Notes: generated from the letters alone by a model not told the origin. A stretch of 64,000 nt of DNA from Flavobacterium sp. (GCF_027484205.1 NZ_JAIXUB010000009.1:1-64000), one strand, 5' to 3'; positions 26,083 through 35,595 are shown, counted from the first letter of the stretch. Translations and numbers: made by a program.

Positions 26083-26101
26083 TGTCATTCCTCAGGAATC
26101 T
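26083..26101. repeat. Dispersed TGTCATTCC..GGAATCT repeat
   Basis: TGTCATTCCTCAGGAATCT, with imperfect dyad symmetry (ATTCC / GGAAT). It lies between two convergent stops and overlaps the stop codon of the minus-strand gene at 26100-26585. Confidence 0.5.
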
Positions 26102-26585
26102 AAATTTTAGTTGAAAGATTTTTTGTTATTAAATCCAAATCAGATTCCGAAATAGAAGTTAAATTCAGATTGAATTTTGTGCCGATAAACCTTTTATTTT
26201 TGATAGAAATTGAAATTTCATTATTGTTTTTAATCTCAAATTTTTTGATGTAAAATGTACTTAAATAAGAGTATTTATTGAGGAATTCACTTTTTATTAC
26301 AAACGGTCCACTATATAGATTTGTTGGATAGGAATATCTTAAATAAACATAACATTCTTTTTTGGTGAAATGAAATTTACAATAGTTAAATTCACTTCCA
26401 AAATTCACAAAAACATTAACAGCAGACATAGATGTTATTCGTAAATCATCAGTTTCTTTATTATCATCCGATAATATTGAATATATTAATCTTCTATCAT
26501 TTTTTAGCTTGAAGTACTCTTTTAATCCAAAATATATTATAATTACCGAAAGTAGTATTCCTACTATTGTAAATAGTGTTTCCAT
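26100..26585 (-). CDS. Hypothetical membrane-anchored protein
   Basis: 161 residues. One N-terminal membrane helix (about 4-22; LFTIVGILLSVIIIYFGL) is followed by a basic stretch and a beta-rich domain of about 110 residues without recognisable motifs, probably cytoplasmic or PH-like in shape (inference from strand pattern only). It lies 49 bp after cvpA on the same strand; the junction carries a heptad repeat of the AGT type. I do not recognise the family. Confidence 0.6.
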   Translation of the reverse strand: METLFTIVGILLSVIIIYFGLKEYFKLKNDRRLIYSILSDDNKETDDLRITSMSAVNVFVNFGSEFNYCKFHFTKKECYVYLRYSYPTNLYSGPFVIKSEFLNKYSYLSTFYIKKFEIKNNNEISISIKNKRFIGTKFNLNLTSISESDLDLITKNLSTKI

Positions 26586-26610
26586 ATTATATTTTTATTT
26601 TCAAAAGCTG

Positions 26611-26637
26611 ATTACTGCAAACTGCGACTGCAAACTA
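26611..26637 (-). repeat. AGT-type heptad repeat overlapping the cvpA stop codon
   Basis: Plus-strand units ATTACTG, CAAACTG, CGACTG, CAAACTA (7, 7, 6 and 7 nt). On the minus strand the repeat starts with the TAG stop of cvpA. Confidence 0.7.
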
Positions 26638-27126
26638 AACTTTACTTTTCAAATCCTTAAACCAATCCGTTAAAACCGGTAACATAAATTCAGAAGTTTT
26701 TAATATTGGATTGAAAAAAATAGAATTTTCTTGGGTTTCTTTACTTACTAGACCATTATCAATATTCACTTTTTGAAACAAACTCAAAATAATTCCTAGT
26801 AATAATGTTGTTTTTAGAATCGCAAAAAATGCGCCGCCCAATTTATTCAACCAACCTAAAAATACAAAATCAGCAATTTTTGAAAACACTTTTGCTAATA
26901 AATGAATCGCGATTATAACGATAAGTAAAGTGATTATAAATGCAGCAACTTTTGCCGTTTTGCTTTCGCCAATAAAACTTCCAACAACGTAAGAGAATTT
27001 TACAGCAATATAAATTCCAACAAAAAACGAAATCAATGAAGCTAATTCCACAAACAATCCGTTTCGCAAACCTTTAAAAGCCGCAAAACCCAACAAAACC
27101 GCAAAAACAATATCGATAAATCCCAT
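26635..27126 (-). CDS. CvpA family membrane protein
   Basis: 163 residues from the ATG at 27126 (MGFIDIVFAVLLGFAAFKGLRNG). An in-frame ATG at 27147 lies within the -7 promoter element 27145-27152, so the downstream start is preferred. Four membrane helices and the family motif GLRNGLFVELASL are visible. CvpA proteins are inner-membrane proteins first linked to colicin V production and more recently to envelope stress resistance; the mechanism is not settled. Confidence 0.88.
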   Translation of the reverse strand: MGFIDIVFAVLLGFAAFKGLRNGLFVELASLISFFVGIYIAVKFSYVVGSFIGESKTAKVAAFIITLLIVIIAIHLLAKVFSKIADFVFLGWLNKLGGAFFAILKTTLLLGIILSLFQKVNIDNGLVSKETQENSIFFNPILKTSEFMLPVLTDWFKDLKSKV

Positions 27127-27144
27127 AAATTTATATTTGAAGCA

Positions 27145-27152
27145 CAAATATA
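27145..27152 (-). promoter_or_regulatory. -7 element (TATATTTG) for cvpA
   Basis: Minus-strand TATATTTG followed by TGC, 19 bp upstream of the chosen start. It rules out the in-frame ATG further upstream. Confidence 0.7.
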
Positions 27153-27170
27153 ACCGAAATTTTATATTGC

Positions 27171-27194
27171 AACATTGAGCGTAGTCGAAATGCT
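27171..27194 (+). repeat. Dispersed REP-like repeat (CATTGAGCGTAGTCGAAATG form)
   Basis: Same family as 12143-12165 and 49344-49370 (core TGAGCGTAGTCGAA). It lies between the two divergent promoters of cvpA and the gene at 27274. Confidence 0.65.
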
Positions 27195-27202
27195 AAATGT
27201 GA

Positions 27203-27210
27203 TATATTTG
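27203..27210 (+). promoter_or_regulatory. -7 element (TATATTTG) for the gene at 27274
   Basis: TATATTTG matches TAnnTTTG, 64 bp before the ATG. Confidence 0.6.
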
Positions 27211-27273
27211 CAAATCATTATGGATTAAAGTAAAAGTCTTTTTTTCTTTTCTCTATTTTCTAAATTAAAAAAA

Positions 27274-27630
27274 ATGTCTCGAGATATACAATTAAAAGAA
27301 CGATGGGAAAAAGTCGTTGATATCCTTTCTAATCAATTTGCCGATGGAGAACAACTTGACTTAGATTCAATTATATACTTAATTGGTGTTCAAGAACTTG
27401 GTAAATTCAAACGCGTATTTGCTAAAGATGAAAAAGTCAATTTAATGCACATTGCAATTTGCAGATTATTAGAACCTTATGGTTACTATGAATTTGATTT
27501 TTTTGATAAAGATGGATGGCCACACTACAAAGTAAAAGAAGAATTACCACCATTAAAAGCTGGCGAACAAACCATTTTAATGAAAGACGCCATTGTGAAT
27601 TACTTCGTCGAAAAAGAACTTATTGATTAA
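27274..27630 (+). CDS. Conserved hypothetical protein
   Basis: 118 residues, no signal or membrane segment. The sequence (MSRDIQLKERWEKVVDILSNQF, LDSIIYLIGVQELGKF, KVNLMHIAICRLLEPYGYY) suggests a compact mostly helical cytoplasmic protein. It looks like a conserved Flavobacterial gene typically near pheS, but I do not know a function. It has its own -7 element and ends 107 bp before pheS; the gap holds a heptad repeat and a pheS promoter. Confidence 0.7.
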   Translation: MSRDIQLKERWEKVVDILSNQFADGEQLDLDSIIYLIGVQELGKFKRVFAKDEKVNLMHIAICRLLEPYGYYEFDFFDKDGWPHYKVKEELPPLKAGEQTILMKDAIVNYFVEKELID

Positions 27631-27672
27631 TGATTATGGATTAACGATTTTTGAATTAAGATTTATTTAAAA

Positions 27673-27707
27673 AACTTCCAACTTCCAACTTCCAACTTCT
27701 AACTTTT
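27673..27707 (+). repeat. ACT-type heptad repeat before pheS
   Basis: Five consecutive units: AACTTCC three times, AACTTCT, AACTTTT. The repeat ends 3 bp before the pheS -7 element. Confidence 0.9.
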
Positions 27708-27710
27708 CCT

Positions 27711-27718
27711 TAAATTTG
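27711..27718 (+). promoter_or_regulatory. -7 element (TAAATTTG) for pheS
   Basis: TAAATTTG followed by CA, 19 bp before the ATG. Transcription would start with a very short leader, and the heptad repeat would occupy the -15 to -50 region. Confidence 0.65.
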
Positions 27719-27737
27719 CACCTTCAAAGAACGAACG

Positions 27738-28757
27738 ATGATAGACAAGATTAAACAACATATTGAAGAAGCTAAAGCATTTAACGAAAAAAATAAAGAA
27801 TCGTTAGAGCAATTTCGTATAAAATATTTAGGAAGTAAAGGATTGTTGAAAGAACTTTTTAATGAGTTTAAAAACATTCCGAATGAACAAAAGAAGGACT
27901 TCGGACAAGTAATTAATACACTAAAAGCTGTTGCTGAAGAACGTGTAAAAACCATTCAAGAAGAGTTAGAGAGCAAAGAAGAAGTAAAAGGTTTTTATGG
28001 CGATTTATCACGTCCAGGTGAGCCTATTCAAATTGGTTCTCGTCATCCTATATCCTTAGTAAAAAATCAAATTATTGATATTTTTTCAACCATTGGATTC
28101 AATGTTTCTGAAGGTCCAGAAATCGAAGACGATTGGCATAATTTTACCGCATTAAACTTGCCAGAATATCATCCTGCAAGAGATATGCAAGACACGTTTT
28201 TCATCCAAACCAATCCTGATGTTTTGTTGCGTACACATACTTCATCGGTGCAAGTGCGTTATATGGAAAACAATAAACCACCAATCCGTACGATTTCTCC
28301 AGGAAGAGTTTTCCGTAATGAAGCAGTTTCGTCTCGTTCACATTGTATTTTCCACCAAGTGGAAGGTTTGTATATTGATAAAGACGTTTCGTTTGCTGAT
28401 TTAAAACAAACATTGCTTTATTTTACTAAAGAAATGTTCGGAAAATCTAAAATCCGATTGCGTCCAAGTTATTTTCCTTTTACAGAACCAAGTGCCGAAA
28501 TTGATATTTATTGGGGTTTAAAAACCGAAACCGATTACAGAATTACCAAAGGAACAGGTTGGTTAGAAATTGGCGGTTGCGGAATGGTTGATCCAAATGT
28601 TCTAAAAAATTGTGGTATCAATCCTGATGAATTTTCAGGTTTTGCCTTCGGAATGGGAATTGAACGTATCGCCATGCTTTTACATCAAATTGGCGACATC
28701 AGAATGTTCTTCGAAAATGATGTTCGTTTCTTGGAGCAGTTTAAATCCAGTATATAG
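27738..28757 (+). CDS. pheS: Phenylalanine-tRNA ligase alpha subunit
   Basis: 339 residues, the usual length. The N-terminal coiled coil (1-85) for tRNA binding is followed by the class II catalytic core: motif 2 region [19 protein letters not shown], the phenylalanine pocket [12 protein letters not shown] and motif 3 [15 protein letters not shown]. It charges tRNA-Phe together with PheT, which is not in the window. A 16-nt-scale inverted repeat element follows the stop (28758-28893). Confidence 0.97.
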   Translation: MIDKIKQHIEEAKAFNEKNKESLEQFRIKYLGSKGLLKELFNEFKNIPNEQKKDFGQVINTLKAVAEERVKTIQEELESKEEVKGFYGDLSRPGEPIQIGSRHPISLVKNQIIDIFSTIGFNVSEGPEIEDDWHNFTALNLPEYHPARDMQDTFFIQTNPDVLLRTHTSSVQVRYMENNKPPIRTISPGRVFRNEAVSSRSHCIFHQVEGLYIDKDVSFADLKQTLLYFTKEMFGKSKIRLRPSYFPFTEPSAEIDIYWGLKTETDYRITKGTGWLEIGGCGMVDPNVLKNCGINPDEFSGFAFGMGIERIAMLLHQIGDIRMFFENDVRFLEQFKSSI

Positions 28758-28893
28758 TTTTCGTCACAAAGACTCTAAGTCACAAAGGTTTTTTAAAGAA
28801 TGTTTTTTATTCTTGTATTATCTCATCAATAAAATAATATTTATTAAAAGTAGATATTTTAAATTGATCTTTGTGACTTAGTGTCTTAGCGGC
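28758..28893. repeat. Inverted element between pheS and the next gene
   Basis: Left arm TCACAAAGACTCTAAGTCAC (from 28764) and right arm CTTTGTGACTTAGTGTC (28869-28885) are inverted copies, each made of about 8-nt units, separated by about 80 AT-rich bases. The element starts at the base after the pheS stop and ends 25 bp before the next ATG. It has the same architecture as the heptad elements but a different unit. Confidence 0.75.
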
Positions 28894-28918
28894 AAATAAA
28901 AATCTTAGTTACTTTAAA

Positions 28919-29326
28919 ATGAAATCAGATATAACAATCCCAAAAGTAGAAAACGTTTTCCTTGCTGCCGTTCAAGAATGGAGCGATGACTTTATGGAAA
29001 AAGTTTGGTACATCTATTTAGTGAACGATTCTGACTTTAATTTAGATGGTGTTATGGTTGTTTCTAAAGCTTTTGGAACTATTGATGGTGAAATGAAAAA
29101 AACCTCACTTTTGCGCCATGCCTTTCCAAATGTGCCGTCTGTTTCTGTGGTGAAAGTAGAAATGGTTGAAAAAAGTGTGCTAGCACTTAACAACGAATTC
29201 ATGGTTACCTATTTCATAGGAAACACGCTTTACGATAAAAAATTCACTTTTAGAAAAAACACCATTAACGAAAGAGCCACAGAGGAAGTGCCTATTTTAT
29301 TCGTGAATGGAGTGATTGTAAGGTAG
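28919..29326 (+). CDS. Conserved hypothetical protein
   Basis: 135 residues, cytoplasmic, beta-rich (VWYIYLVNDSDFNLDGVMVVS, VSVVKVEMVEKSVLALNNEF). No catalytic motif is visible. Homologues in Flavobacteria seem to accompany pheS and are sometimes labelled as phenylalanyl-tRNA synthetase by neighbourhood, which the sequence does not support. Function unknown. A weak terminator-like hairpin follows at 29363-29392. Confidence 0.7.
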   Translation: MKSDITIPKVENVFLAAVQEWSDDFMEKVWYIYLVNDSDFNLDGVMVVSKAFGTIDGEMKKTSLLRHAFPNVPSVSVVKVEMVEKSVLALNNEFMVTYFIGNTLYDKKFTFRKNTINERATEEVPILFVNGVIVR

Positions 29327-29362
29327 TTCAACATATTTCTTTACATAGTATTTCCAAATAAT

Positions 29363-29392
29363 AAAAAATTTTCCAAAATCGGGAATTTTTTT
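29363..29392 (+). terminator. Weak terminator-like hairpin
   Basis: AAAAATTTTCC against GGGAATTTTTTT with a short loop and mismatches, followed by a T run. It precedes the large surface protein gene. Confidence 0.5.
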
Positions 29393-29486
29393 TTCTGCCA
29401 AAAAAATGAAAATGTTTATAAATCAGCATTTTACATTATCGGCATATTCATTGTTTACAAGATTTACAATTCAAATCTTATAAACA

Positions 29487-32400
29487 ATGATGAAAAAATT
29501 ATTTTATTTATTTATTCTTTTAATCGGAATAAGTAATTCTTACGCAACAGGTGAGCCATCAACCTACTTTCAAATATATGTGGCTCCAAATGCTGATGCT
29601 GTTCAAAGAAACGTGTGTTTAATTGTAACCGCAATTTATGATAACACCGAGTTCGAAATTATTGATGATGGTGCTGATGGCGATACTGACGATTCCAAAA
29701 TAGGAATTTTAAATGCAGGTCAAAGTTATATCCTTTACATCAAAGACAACGGAATTAATGATGACGCTCGATATGCTTCGGGAGGAGTTTTAAAATGGGA
29801 TGGAGATTACTTTATAGTAAAATCTAACAAATTAGTTTATGCTTCACAAAGTACTAACAGCGATTGGCAACATGACTGGGTTCCAAGTGTGGATAAAAGT
29901 TCTATTGGACAAAAATTTATTATTTATGCTCCAATGATTACCTCTTCCAACAGAGATATAAATGTTTTTGCTTACCAAAATAATACGATTATTGATTTCT
30001 ATAAAATTTCTACTCAAGCCAAAACTAATACAGGTTTTACAGATGTAAATTTTGAAAATCCTGTGAAAGTTTTTTCTAAAATATTAAACATTGGTGAAGA
30101 TTTAATATACAGTTCAACCGAAGGACGAAATGTCATGATTTCAGGAGAAACTTATGTTATAATTGCAAATAAACCAGTAACAGTTCAATACGGTGCTTTA
30201 TTTGGTAATGAACGTGATGGTGGTGGATATGTGCCAACATCCAACGGAAGTTCATCAGGTGAATTAATGTATTTTGCAGTTCCTTATCAATCTGCTGGCG
30301 AACAAGAAATTAGAATTGTAAGTTGGGACAACAATAATGCAATTCAATTAGATCGTTATGTAAATGGAAGTTGGGTTGCTGTAAAAAGCCTTACACTAAA
30401 CAGATTAGTTGCTGGTGATTGGGTTGGAAAAACTAACGGAAATGTATCTTATCCAAATGTATTTAGAGTAACGTGTTCTACTGGTAAAAAAGTATCTGTT
30501 TTTGAAGGAAACTGGTTTGAAACTGGTTCGCCAGGAACATCAGATATGGCTACAATGGTTTCTTCTGAAAATGGTACAACAGCTGGTAAAAACTTTCTAA
30601 CTTATATTGCTCCTCCAGGAAATGAAGTAAATGTTACTAATCCATTAACAGGTTTAAAATATGGTGCTGCTTTTTCACACTTGTATTTATTTTCAAAAAC
30701 TGGTGCTACTGTAACAGTTAAAGATGCCTATACTAACGGAACAAAATTTAGTAAAACATTCACTATTTTACCTGAAAAATATGCAGATTGCACAATAAGT
30801 TTAGCTGAATGGAGAGCTTTTTATAATGGAACAGGAACAAATGTTGGGCCAGAAAAACCATATCTAATAGTTGAAAGTAATAATGATATTGCCGTTCTAA
30901 ATAGTAATTTCAATGACAACTGGATGTGTTATACAGGAAGTTCACTCGGGCATTCTTTCACACAAACGAGTAATGTGAGTGATGACTCACTAATTCCTGC
31001 TGAGCAAGCAACAGTAGTTTCTTATGTAAATACAAGTTCTGAAGTAACAACTCCTTCAATAGAAGTTATTGTTCAAGATGGCTTAAAAGTTGTAGAATCA
31101 AAAATTATTAATCCAAACCAAAGCACAACTGCTGGAACAATATCTGAAGAATTAAACAAAACAGTTGTATCGTATGATAACTTACCAACTTTAGATGCAA
31201 ATTCTACATACCAAGTTGAAACAAAGGTAATTGCAACAGTTGGAGCAAACAATGGAGAATTAGTTGGAAAAACGCTTAACACAACAGTAGAAACAGTAAT
31301 TTCAGGAAAAGTTAATGGTGAAACACAACAATCTACAATTGCCAATTCAGTTTCGGTTCAAACAACAAATACATCAAACTTAATTTTTTCTCATTTAGAA
31401 GATGCTGTTTTTAATGCTGAAACTAGTAATTCATGGACAATAAGTTGGGTTGACATCAATAGCGATGGTTGGGATGATTTATATCTCACAAACATGGATT
31501 TGACAGTTCCAAACAAAATCTATATGAATAACCATCTTGGCGGATTCACACCAGGACAAGTTATGCCAGAAGATGGCGTTTCTATGACTAATACTTGGGC
31601 AGATATTGACAATGATGGTGACGAAGATTTATTAGTCTTAAATAATGGTAGAAATCCAAACAAGTTCTATAGAAACGACAATGGAACTTTAGTAGCTGAT
31701 AACACAAAATCATTTACTCAAGATATTTCATATTATCATGGTGGCGCTTTCGCTGATTATGATAATGATAACAAGGTAGATTTATTTATGTGTAATTATT
31801 TTCCAACAAAATATAATGAATTGCATAGAAACACAACTAATGGAGCATTTGCAAAAGAAGTAACAGATGTAATTCCTTTAGAAGCAAATTCATCTCTTGG
31901 ACCAACATGGGCAGATTATGATCAAGATGGTTTTATGGATTTATTTGTACCAAACGGTTCAGGAAATAAAAACTCACTATTTCACAATGATGGTAACGGA
32001 ACTTTTTCAAAATCTAATATTATCGTTAACCAAGAAGGTGGAAAATCTGTTGGAAGTTGTTGGGGTGACATTGATAATGATGGCGATTTAGATTTATTTG
32101 TTACGAATTCAAATTCAACGACGAACTTTTTGTACAAAAATTTAGGAAGTGGAACTTTTGAAAAAATCACGAATTCAATTGTAAATCAAGGTGGAAGTTC
32201 TCACGGATGTAGCTTTGCAGATATTGATAATGATGGCGATTTAGATTTATTTGTAACTAATGATAGAATTAGAAAGTTCTTGTATTTTAATGACGGTTTA
32301 GGAAACTTTACTGAAAATAGAGATGAAGCAATTACTTATAATTTCGGATTGTCTTTTGGACATTCTTGGAGTGATTATGATCATGATGGTGATTTAGATT

Positions 32401-34118
32401 TAGCAGTTGCAACACACTCAAATCAAAAAAATCACATTTACAAAAACAATGGAAACACTAATAATTGGTTAGAAATCAATCTTGTAGCAACCGTAAGTAA
32501 TGGTTCTGCAATAGGTGCAAAAGTTTTTGTTGGAACAGCTACTTCAACTCAATTTAGAGAAGTAAATAGTCAAAGTGGTTTTGGTGGACAAAGTAGTTAT
32601 ACGCAACATTTTGGATTAAATAATGCTACAGTAATTGATAGTATCACTGTAAAATGGCCAAGTGGAATTATTCAAACATTAACAAATGTTGCAATAAATC
32701 AACTACTTGAAATCACTGAGCCTCAAAATTTAAAAGTAACTGGAACGGTTTATTTTGACACAAATAACGATGGTCAAAAACAAGATGATGAACCAGTTGT
32801 TTCAAGAGCAGCTATTAAAATCTTGCCTTCAAATGCTAAATTATATTCAAATGATAATGGAATATTCACTTTTTTTGCCCCACAAAACAATGTTGAATTA
32901 AGTATTTTAGAAGAAAACGGATTAACAGCAAGTACAAGTCCTTTGCAATTAGATTTAACTAATTATTCGACTTCAACCATGATATACATTGCTGCAACAA
33001 CTATTTGCTCAACAACTGATTTAAAAATTAATATGGGTGGAACCGCAATTAGAAAAGGATTTACTAATAATCAATTTAGAATTGTTGCTTCAAATCAATC
33101 AAGAAGTGTAGCTCAAAATGCAATTGTTAGTTTTACTATTCCTTCAAAAATCACAATTCAAAATCCGACACTTGCTGTTACACAACAACAAAATTTTGTT
33201 GAAAATAGTATAAATTATACTAAATATTTTTGGACTATAAGCACAATTAATCCGTTTGAAAATAAAACGATTAACTTTACAACAAGCAATGATGCAACGG
33301 TTCAAATAGGTGAAAATTATGTGTTTAAAGGACAAATTACCAATGCAACAACAGATTGTGATGAAGCTGATAATTTACTTCAACAAACTTATTTAATTTA
33401 TGGAGCAATCGATCCAAACGATATTTTGGTTTCTCCAAAAGGTTATGGAGAAGAAGGTTACATTCTTCCTGAACAAGAGTTGACTTATACAATTCGTTTT
33501 GAAAATATAGGGAATTTCCCAGCGCAAAGAGTTGTTCTTACAGATGAATTGCCAAAAGAATTAGATATTAGAACATTCAAATTAATTTCAGCTAGTCATC
33601 AAAATGGTACAACAGAAATTGTTGGAAATACAATTAATTTTATTCTTGATGATGTTTACTTACCATCAACTTTTGAGGATGAAGAAAAAAGTCAAGGATA
33701 TATTACTTTTTCTGTAAAACCTTTTTCAGATTTAGAATCAGAAACTAGGATAGAAAATAAGGCATCAATTCAGTTTGATACGTATCTTCCAATAGCTACA
33801 AATACTGTTATTAATACTATTCAATCTAAAGATAGTGAGGAAGAAATGATAGTTGTAAATTTATTTCCAAATCCGGTAAACGATGTAGCTTTTATAGGAT
33901 TAGTTCATAAAAAAGGGAATGATTTTACAAATAAACAAATTTCGAGAGCTGAAGTTTTTACAATGGAAGGACTGAAAGTTATTGATCAAAATTCCGAAGC
34001 TTTAGAAGAGATAAGAATTAATTTGCCTTTAGAATTAAAAGGAATGTATTTAGTAAAAATCACAGATACAGAAGGTAAATCATATACTAGAAAGATGTTA
34101 GTTCGATTTAGAGAGTAG
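29487..34118 (+). CDS. Large T9SS-secreted surface protein with IgGFc-binding-like, FG-GAP and ASPIC/UnbV domains
   Basis: 1543 residues. Signal peptide 1-20 (a second Met follows the first, either may start). An IgGFc-binding-like region covers about 25-500. Seven FG-GAP/VCBS repeats at about 650-980 carry calcium-binding DxDxDG-type loops (DINSDGWDDLYL, DIDNDGDEDLLVL, DYDQDGFMDLFV and similar). An ASPIC/UnbV domain (about 990-1078), an SdrD-like segment with DTNNDGQKQDDE (about 1090), a DUF11/DUF7619-like domain (about 1305-1450) and a type A T9SS sorting domain (about 1455-1543, LFPNPVNDVAFI to the end) follow. Probably a surface adhesin or ligand-binding propeller. Confidence 0.9.
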   Translation: MMKKLFYLFILLIGISNSYATGEPSTYFQIYVAPNADAVQRNVCLIVTAIYDNTEFEIIDDGADGDTDDSKIGILNAGQSYILYIKDNGINDDARYASGGVLKWDGDYFIVKSNKLVYASQSTNSDWQHDWVPSVDKSSIGQKFIIYAPMITSSNRDINVFAYQNNTIIDFYKISTQAKTNTGFTDVNFENPVKVFSKILNIGEDLIYSSTEGRNVMISGETYVIIANKPVTVQYGALFGNERDGGGYVPTSNGSSSGELMYFAVPYQSAGEQEIRIVSWDNNNAIQLDRYVNGSWVAVKSLTLNRLVAGDWVGKTNGNVSYPNVFRVTCSTGKKVSVFEGNWFETGSPGTSDMATMVSSENGTTAGKNFLTYIAPPGNEVNVTNPLTGLKYGAAFSHLYLFSKTGATVTVKDAYTNGTKFSKTFTILPEKYADCTISLAEWRAFYNGTGTNVGPEKPYLIVESNNDIAVLNSNFNDNWMCYTGSSLGHSFTQTSNVSDDSLIPAEQATVVSYVNTSSEVTTPSIEVIVQDGLKVVESKIINPNQSTTAGTISEELNKTVVSYDNLPTLDANSTYQVETKVIATVGANNGELVGKTLNTTVETVISGKVNGETQQSTIANSVSVQTTNTSNLIFSHLEDAVFNAETSNSWTISWVDINSDGWDDLYLTNMDLTVPNKIYMNNHLGGFTPGQVMPEDGVSMTNTWADIDNDGDEDLLVLNNGRNPNKFYRNDNGTLVADNTKSFTQDISYYHGGAFADYDNDNKVDLFMCNYFPTKYNELHRNTTNGAFAKEVTDVIPLEANSSLGPTWADYDQDGFMDLFVPNGSGNKNSLFHNDGNGTFSKSNIIVNQEGGKSVGSCWGDIDNDGDLDLFVTNSNSTTNFLYKNLGSGTFEKITNSIVNQGGSSHGCSFADIDNDGDLDLFVTNDRIRKFLYFNDGLGNFTENRDEAITYNFGLSFGHSWSDYDHDGDLDLAVATHSNQKNHIYKNNGNTNNWLEINLVATVSNGSAIGAKVFVGTATSTQFREVNSQSGFGGQSSYTQHFGLNNATVIDSITVKWPSGIIQTLTNVAINQLLEITEPQNLKVTGTVYFDTNNDGQKQDDEPVVSRAAIKILPSNAKLYSNDNGIFTFFAPQNNVELSILEENGLTASTSPLQLDLTNYSTSTMIYIAATTICSTTDLKINMGGTAIRKGFTNNQFRIVASNQSRSVAQNAIVSFTIPSKITIQNPTLAVTQQQNFVENSINYTKYFWTISTINPFENKTINFTTSNDATVQIGENYVFKGQITNATTDCDEADNLLQQTYLIYGAIDPNDILVSPKGYGEEGYILPEQELTYTIRFENIGNFPAQRVVLTDELPKELDIRTFKLISASHQNGTTEIVGNTINFILDDVYLPSTFEDEEKSQGYITFSVKPFSDLESETRIENKASIQFDTYLPIATNTVINTIQSKDSEEEMIVVNLFPNPVNDVAFIGLVHKKGNDFTNKQISRAEVFTMEGLKVIDQNSEALEEIRINLPLELKGMYLVKITDTEGKSYTRKMLVRFRE

Positions 34119-34130
34119 AGTTTTTTTCAT

Positions 34131-34169
34131 AAAAGGGTTGTTACAAATTTTTTTGAAACAACCCTTTTT
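34131..34169. terminator. Bidirectional terminator
   Basis: Perfect 12-bp stem AAAAGGGTTGTT / AACAACCCTTTT with T tracts on both strands. It separates the surface protein gene from the convergent minus-strand block. Confidence 0.88.
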
Positions 34170-34172
34170 AAT

Positions 34173-34391
34173 TTATTGTTTCTTCTCTCGCTTTTCTTTT
34201 TCCTTCCAATTAAAATATCCTAAGACAAATACACCTATTACAATATAAGTAATTGCTCTTATATAGAAATTAGTTTCCGAAAGTTGTTGCGAAATAGTTT
34301 TTTCTTTAAGTTCAAATAAGGTCATGAAAACAACCATGAATAAACCCCAAAAGCCACCCATTTTTAATTGATATTTCCAACGTTCGCTCAT
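34173..34391 (-). CDS. Small hypothetical membrane protein
   Basis: 72 residues with two membrane helices (about 10-26 and 42-60) and a strongly basic/acidic tail (NWKEKEKREKKQ). It starts 1 bp after the gpsA stop and is probably translated together with it. Function unknown. Confidence 0.6.
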   Translation of the reverse strand: MSERWKYQLKMGGFWGLFMVVFMTLFELKEKTISQQLSETNFYIRAITYIVIGVFVLGYFNWKEKEKREKKQ

Positions 34392-34392
34392 C

Positions 34393-35388
34393 TTAATCTA
34401 ATTTATCAGTTAGTTTTTTAAAAGTGCTTTTAGCATCTTTTCCTTCATATAAAATTTCGTAAACGGCATCAATTATAGGCGTTTTAGCTTTGTATTCTTG
34501 GTTTAATTTGTACGCACTTTTTACGGCATAATAACCTTCAGCAACCATACTCATTTCCATCATCGCCGATTTTACAGTATATCCTTTTCCAATCATGTTT
34601 CCGAACATTCTATTTCTTGAGAATACCGAATATCCTGTAACTAATAAATCGCCCAAATAAGCTGAATTATTAATGTTACGTTTCATTTTGTGTACTTTTC
34701 TAATGAATTTCTTCATTTCACGAATGGCATTACTCATAATTACTGATTGAAAATTGTCGCCATAACCTAAACCGTGTGCAATTCCTGCGGCAATAGCATA
34801 GATGTTTTTCAACATAGCTGCGTATTCCGTTCCGATAATATCATCAGAGATTTTTGTTTTGATGTAATTTCCGGCAAGAACTTTGGCTACAACTTTAGCT
34901 TTATTTGAATCGCCACAAGCAATGGTTAAGTAGGAAAGTCTTTCTAAAGCTACTTCTTCTGCGTGACATGGTCCAGTGATTACGCCAATATTTTCAAAAG
35001 GAATATCAAATTTTTTATTGAAATGTTCGCCAACAATCAGAAATGTTTCGGGAACAATTCCTTTGATAGCAGAGAAAATTACTTTGCCTTTTAAACTAAC
35101 GGTAAGTTTTTCCAATTCCGCGCTTAAAAAAGCCGATGGAATAGCAAAAATGATATAATCTGCATAAGCAACCGCTTCATTAATATCAGAAGTTAATCGC
35201 AATTTATTAGTATCAAATTCTACCGAACTTAAATAATTTGGATTGTGTTTTTGAGATTTTATATGGTCAATTGCTGATTGATTCCTCATGTACCAAGCAA
35301 TTTCGTCTAAATTGACGCACAACATTTTTGCAATTGCAGTAGCCCAACTTCCGCCACCAATCACTGCAAATTTTGGATATTGATTCAT
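34393..35388 (-). CDS. gpsA: NAD(P)H-dependent glycerol-3-phosphate dehydrogenase
   Basis: 331 residues. The N-terminal Rossmann motif GGGSWATAIAKML, the ITGPCHAEEVA loop and the catalytic Lys in AAMLKNIYAIAAGIAHGLGYGDN are all present. It reduces dihydroxyacetone phosphate to sn-glycerol-3-phosphate for phospholipid synthesis. It lies 415 bp downstream of the next minus-strand gene, with a terminator between, so it should have its own promoter, which I could not place. Confidence 0.95.
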   Translation of the reverse strand: MNQYPKFAVIGGGSWATAIAKMLCVNLDEIAWYMRNQSAIDHIKSQKHNPNYLSSVEFDTNKLRLTSDINEAVAYADYIIFAIPSAFLSAELEKLTVSLKGKVIFSAIKGIVPETFLIVGEHFNKKFDIPFENIGVITGPCHAEEVALERLSYLTIACGDSNKAKVVAKVLAGNYIKTKISDDIIGTEYAAMLKNIYAIAAGIAHGLGYGDNFQSVIMSNAIREMKKFIRKVHKMKRNINNSAYLGDLLVTGYSVFSRNRMFGNMIGKGYTVKSAMMEMSMVAEGYYAVKSAYKLNQEYKAKTPIIDAVYEILYEGKDAKSTFKKLTDKLD

Positions 35389-35450
35389 TATTAGTTTGTT
35401 TGATAATCCAAAAATACTCTTTTTTTAATTCATTGGCAAACCTTGACCGA

Positions 35451-35595
35451 CTAGTTTAGCCCTGACTGCAATGAAAAGCATTGTGAAGTAAATAGCTATT
35501 TTTTCTTAGCTTGAAAAAGCGACTAACAGAAGCTCTTTTCGAGATATAGAAAAATGGTAGTTACTAGCAATCTTGTAATGGAAGGCAGGAAAAGC
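35451..35595 (-). repeat. Dispersed intergenic element with TTTTCCTGC and TCAGGGCTAAA ends
   Basis: On the minus strand it starts CTTTTCCTGCCTTCC and ends GCAGTCAGGGCTAAACTAG. The interior holds CTCTTTTCGAG and other short hairpins. A shorter copy with the same ends is at 58723-58786. Confidence 0.6.

Noticed and set aside
35451..35595. tRNA or tmRNA gene in the 415-bp gap
   Set aside because: No cloverleaf, CCA end or tmRNA tag frame is visible.
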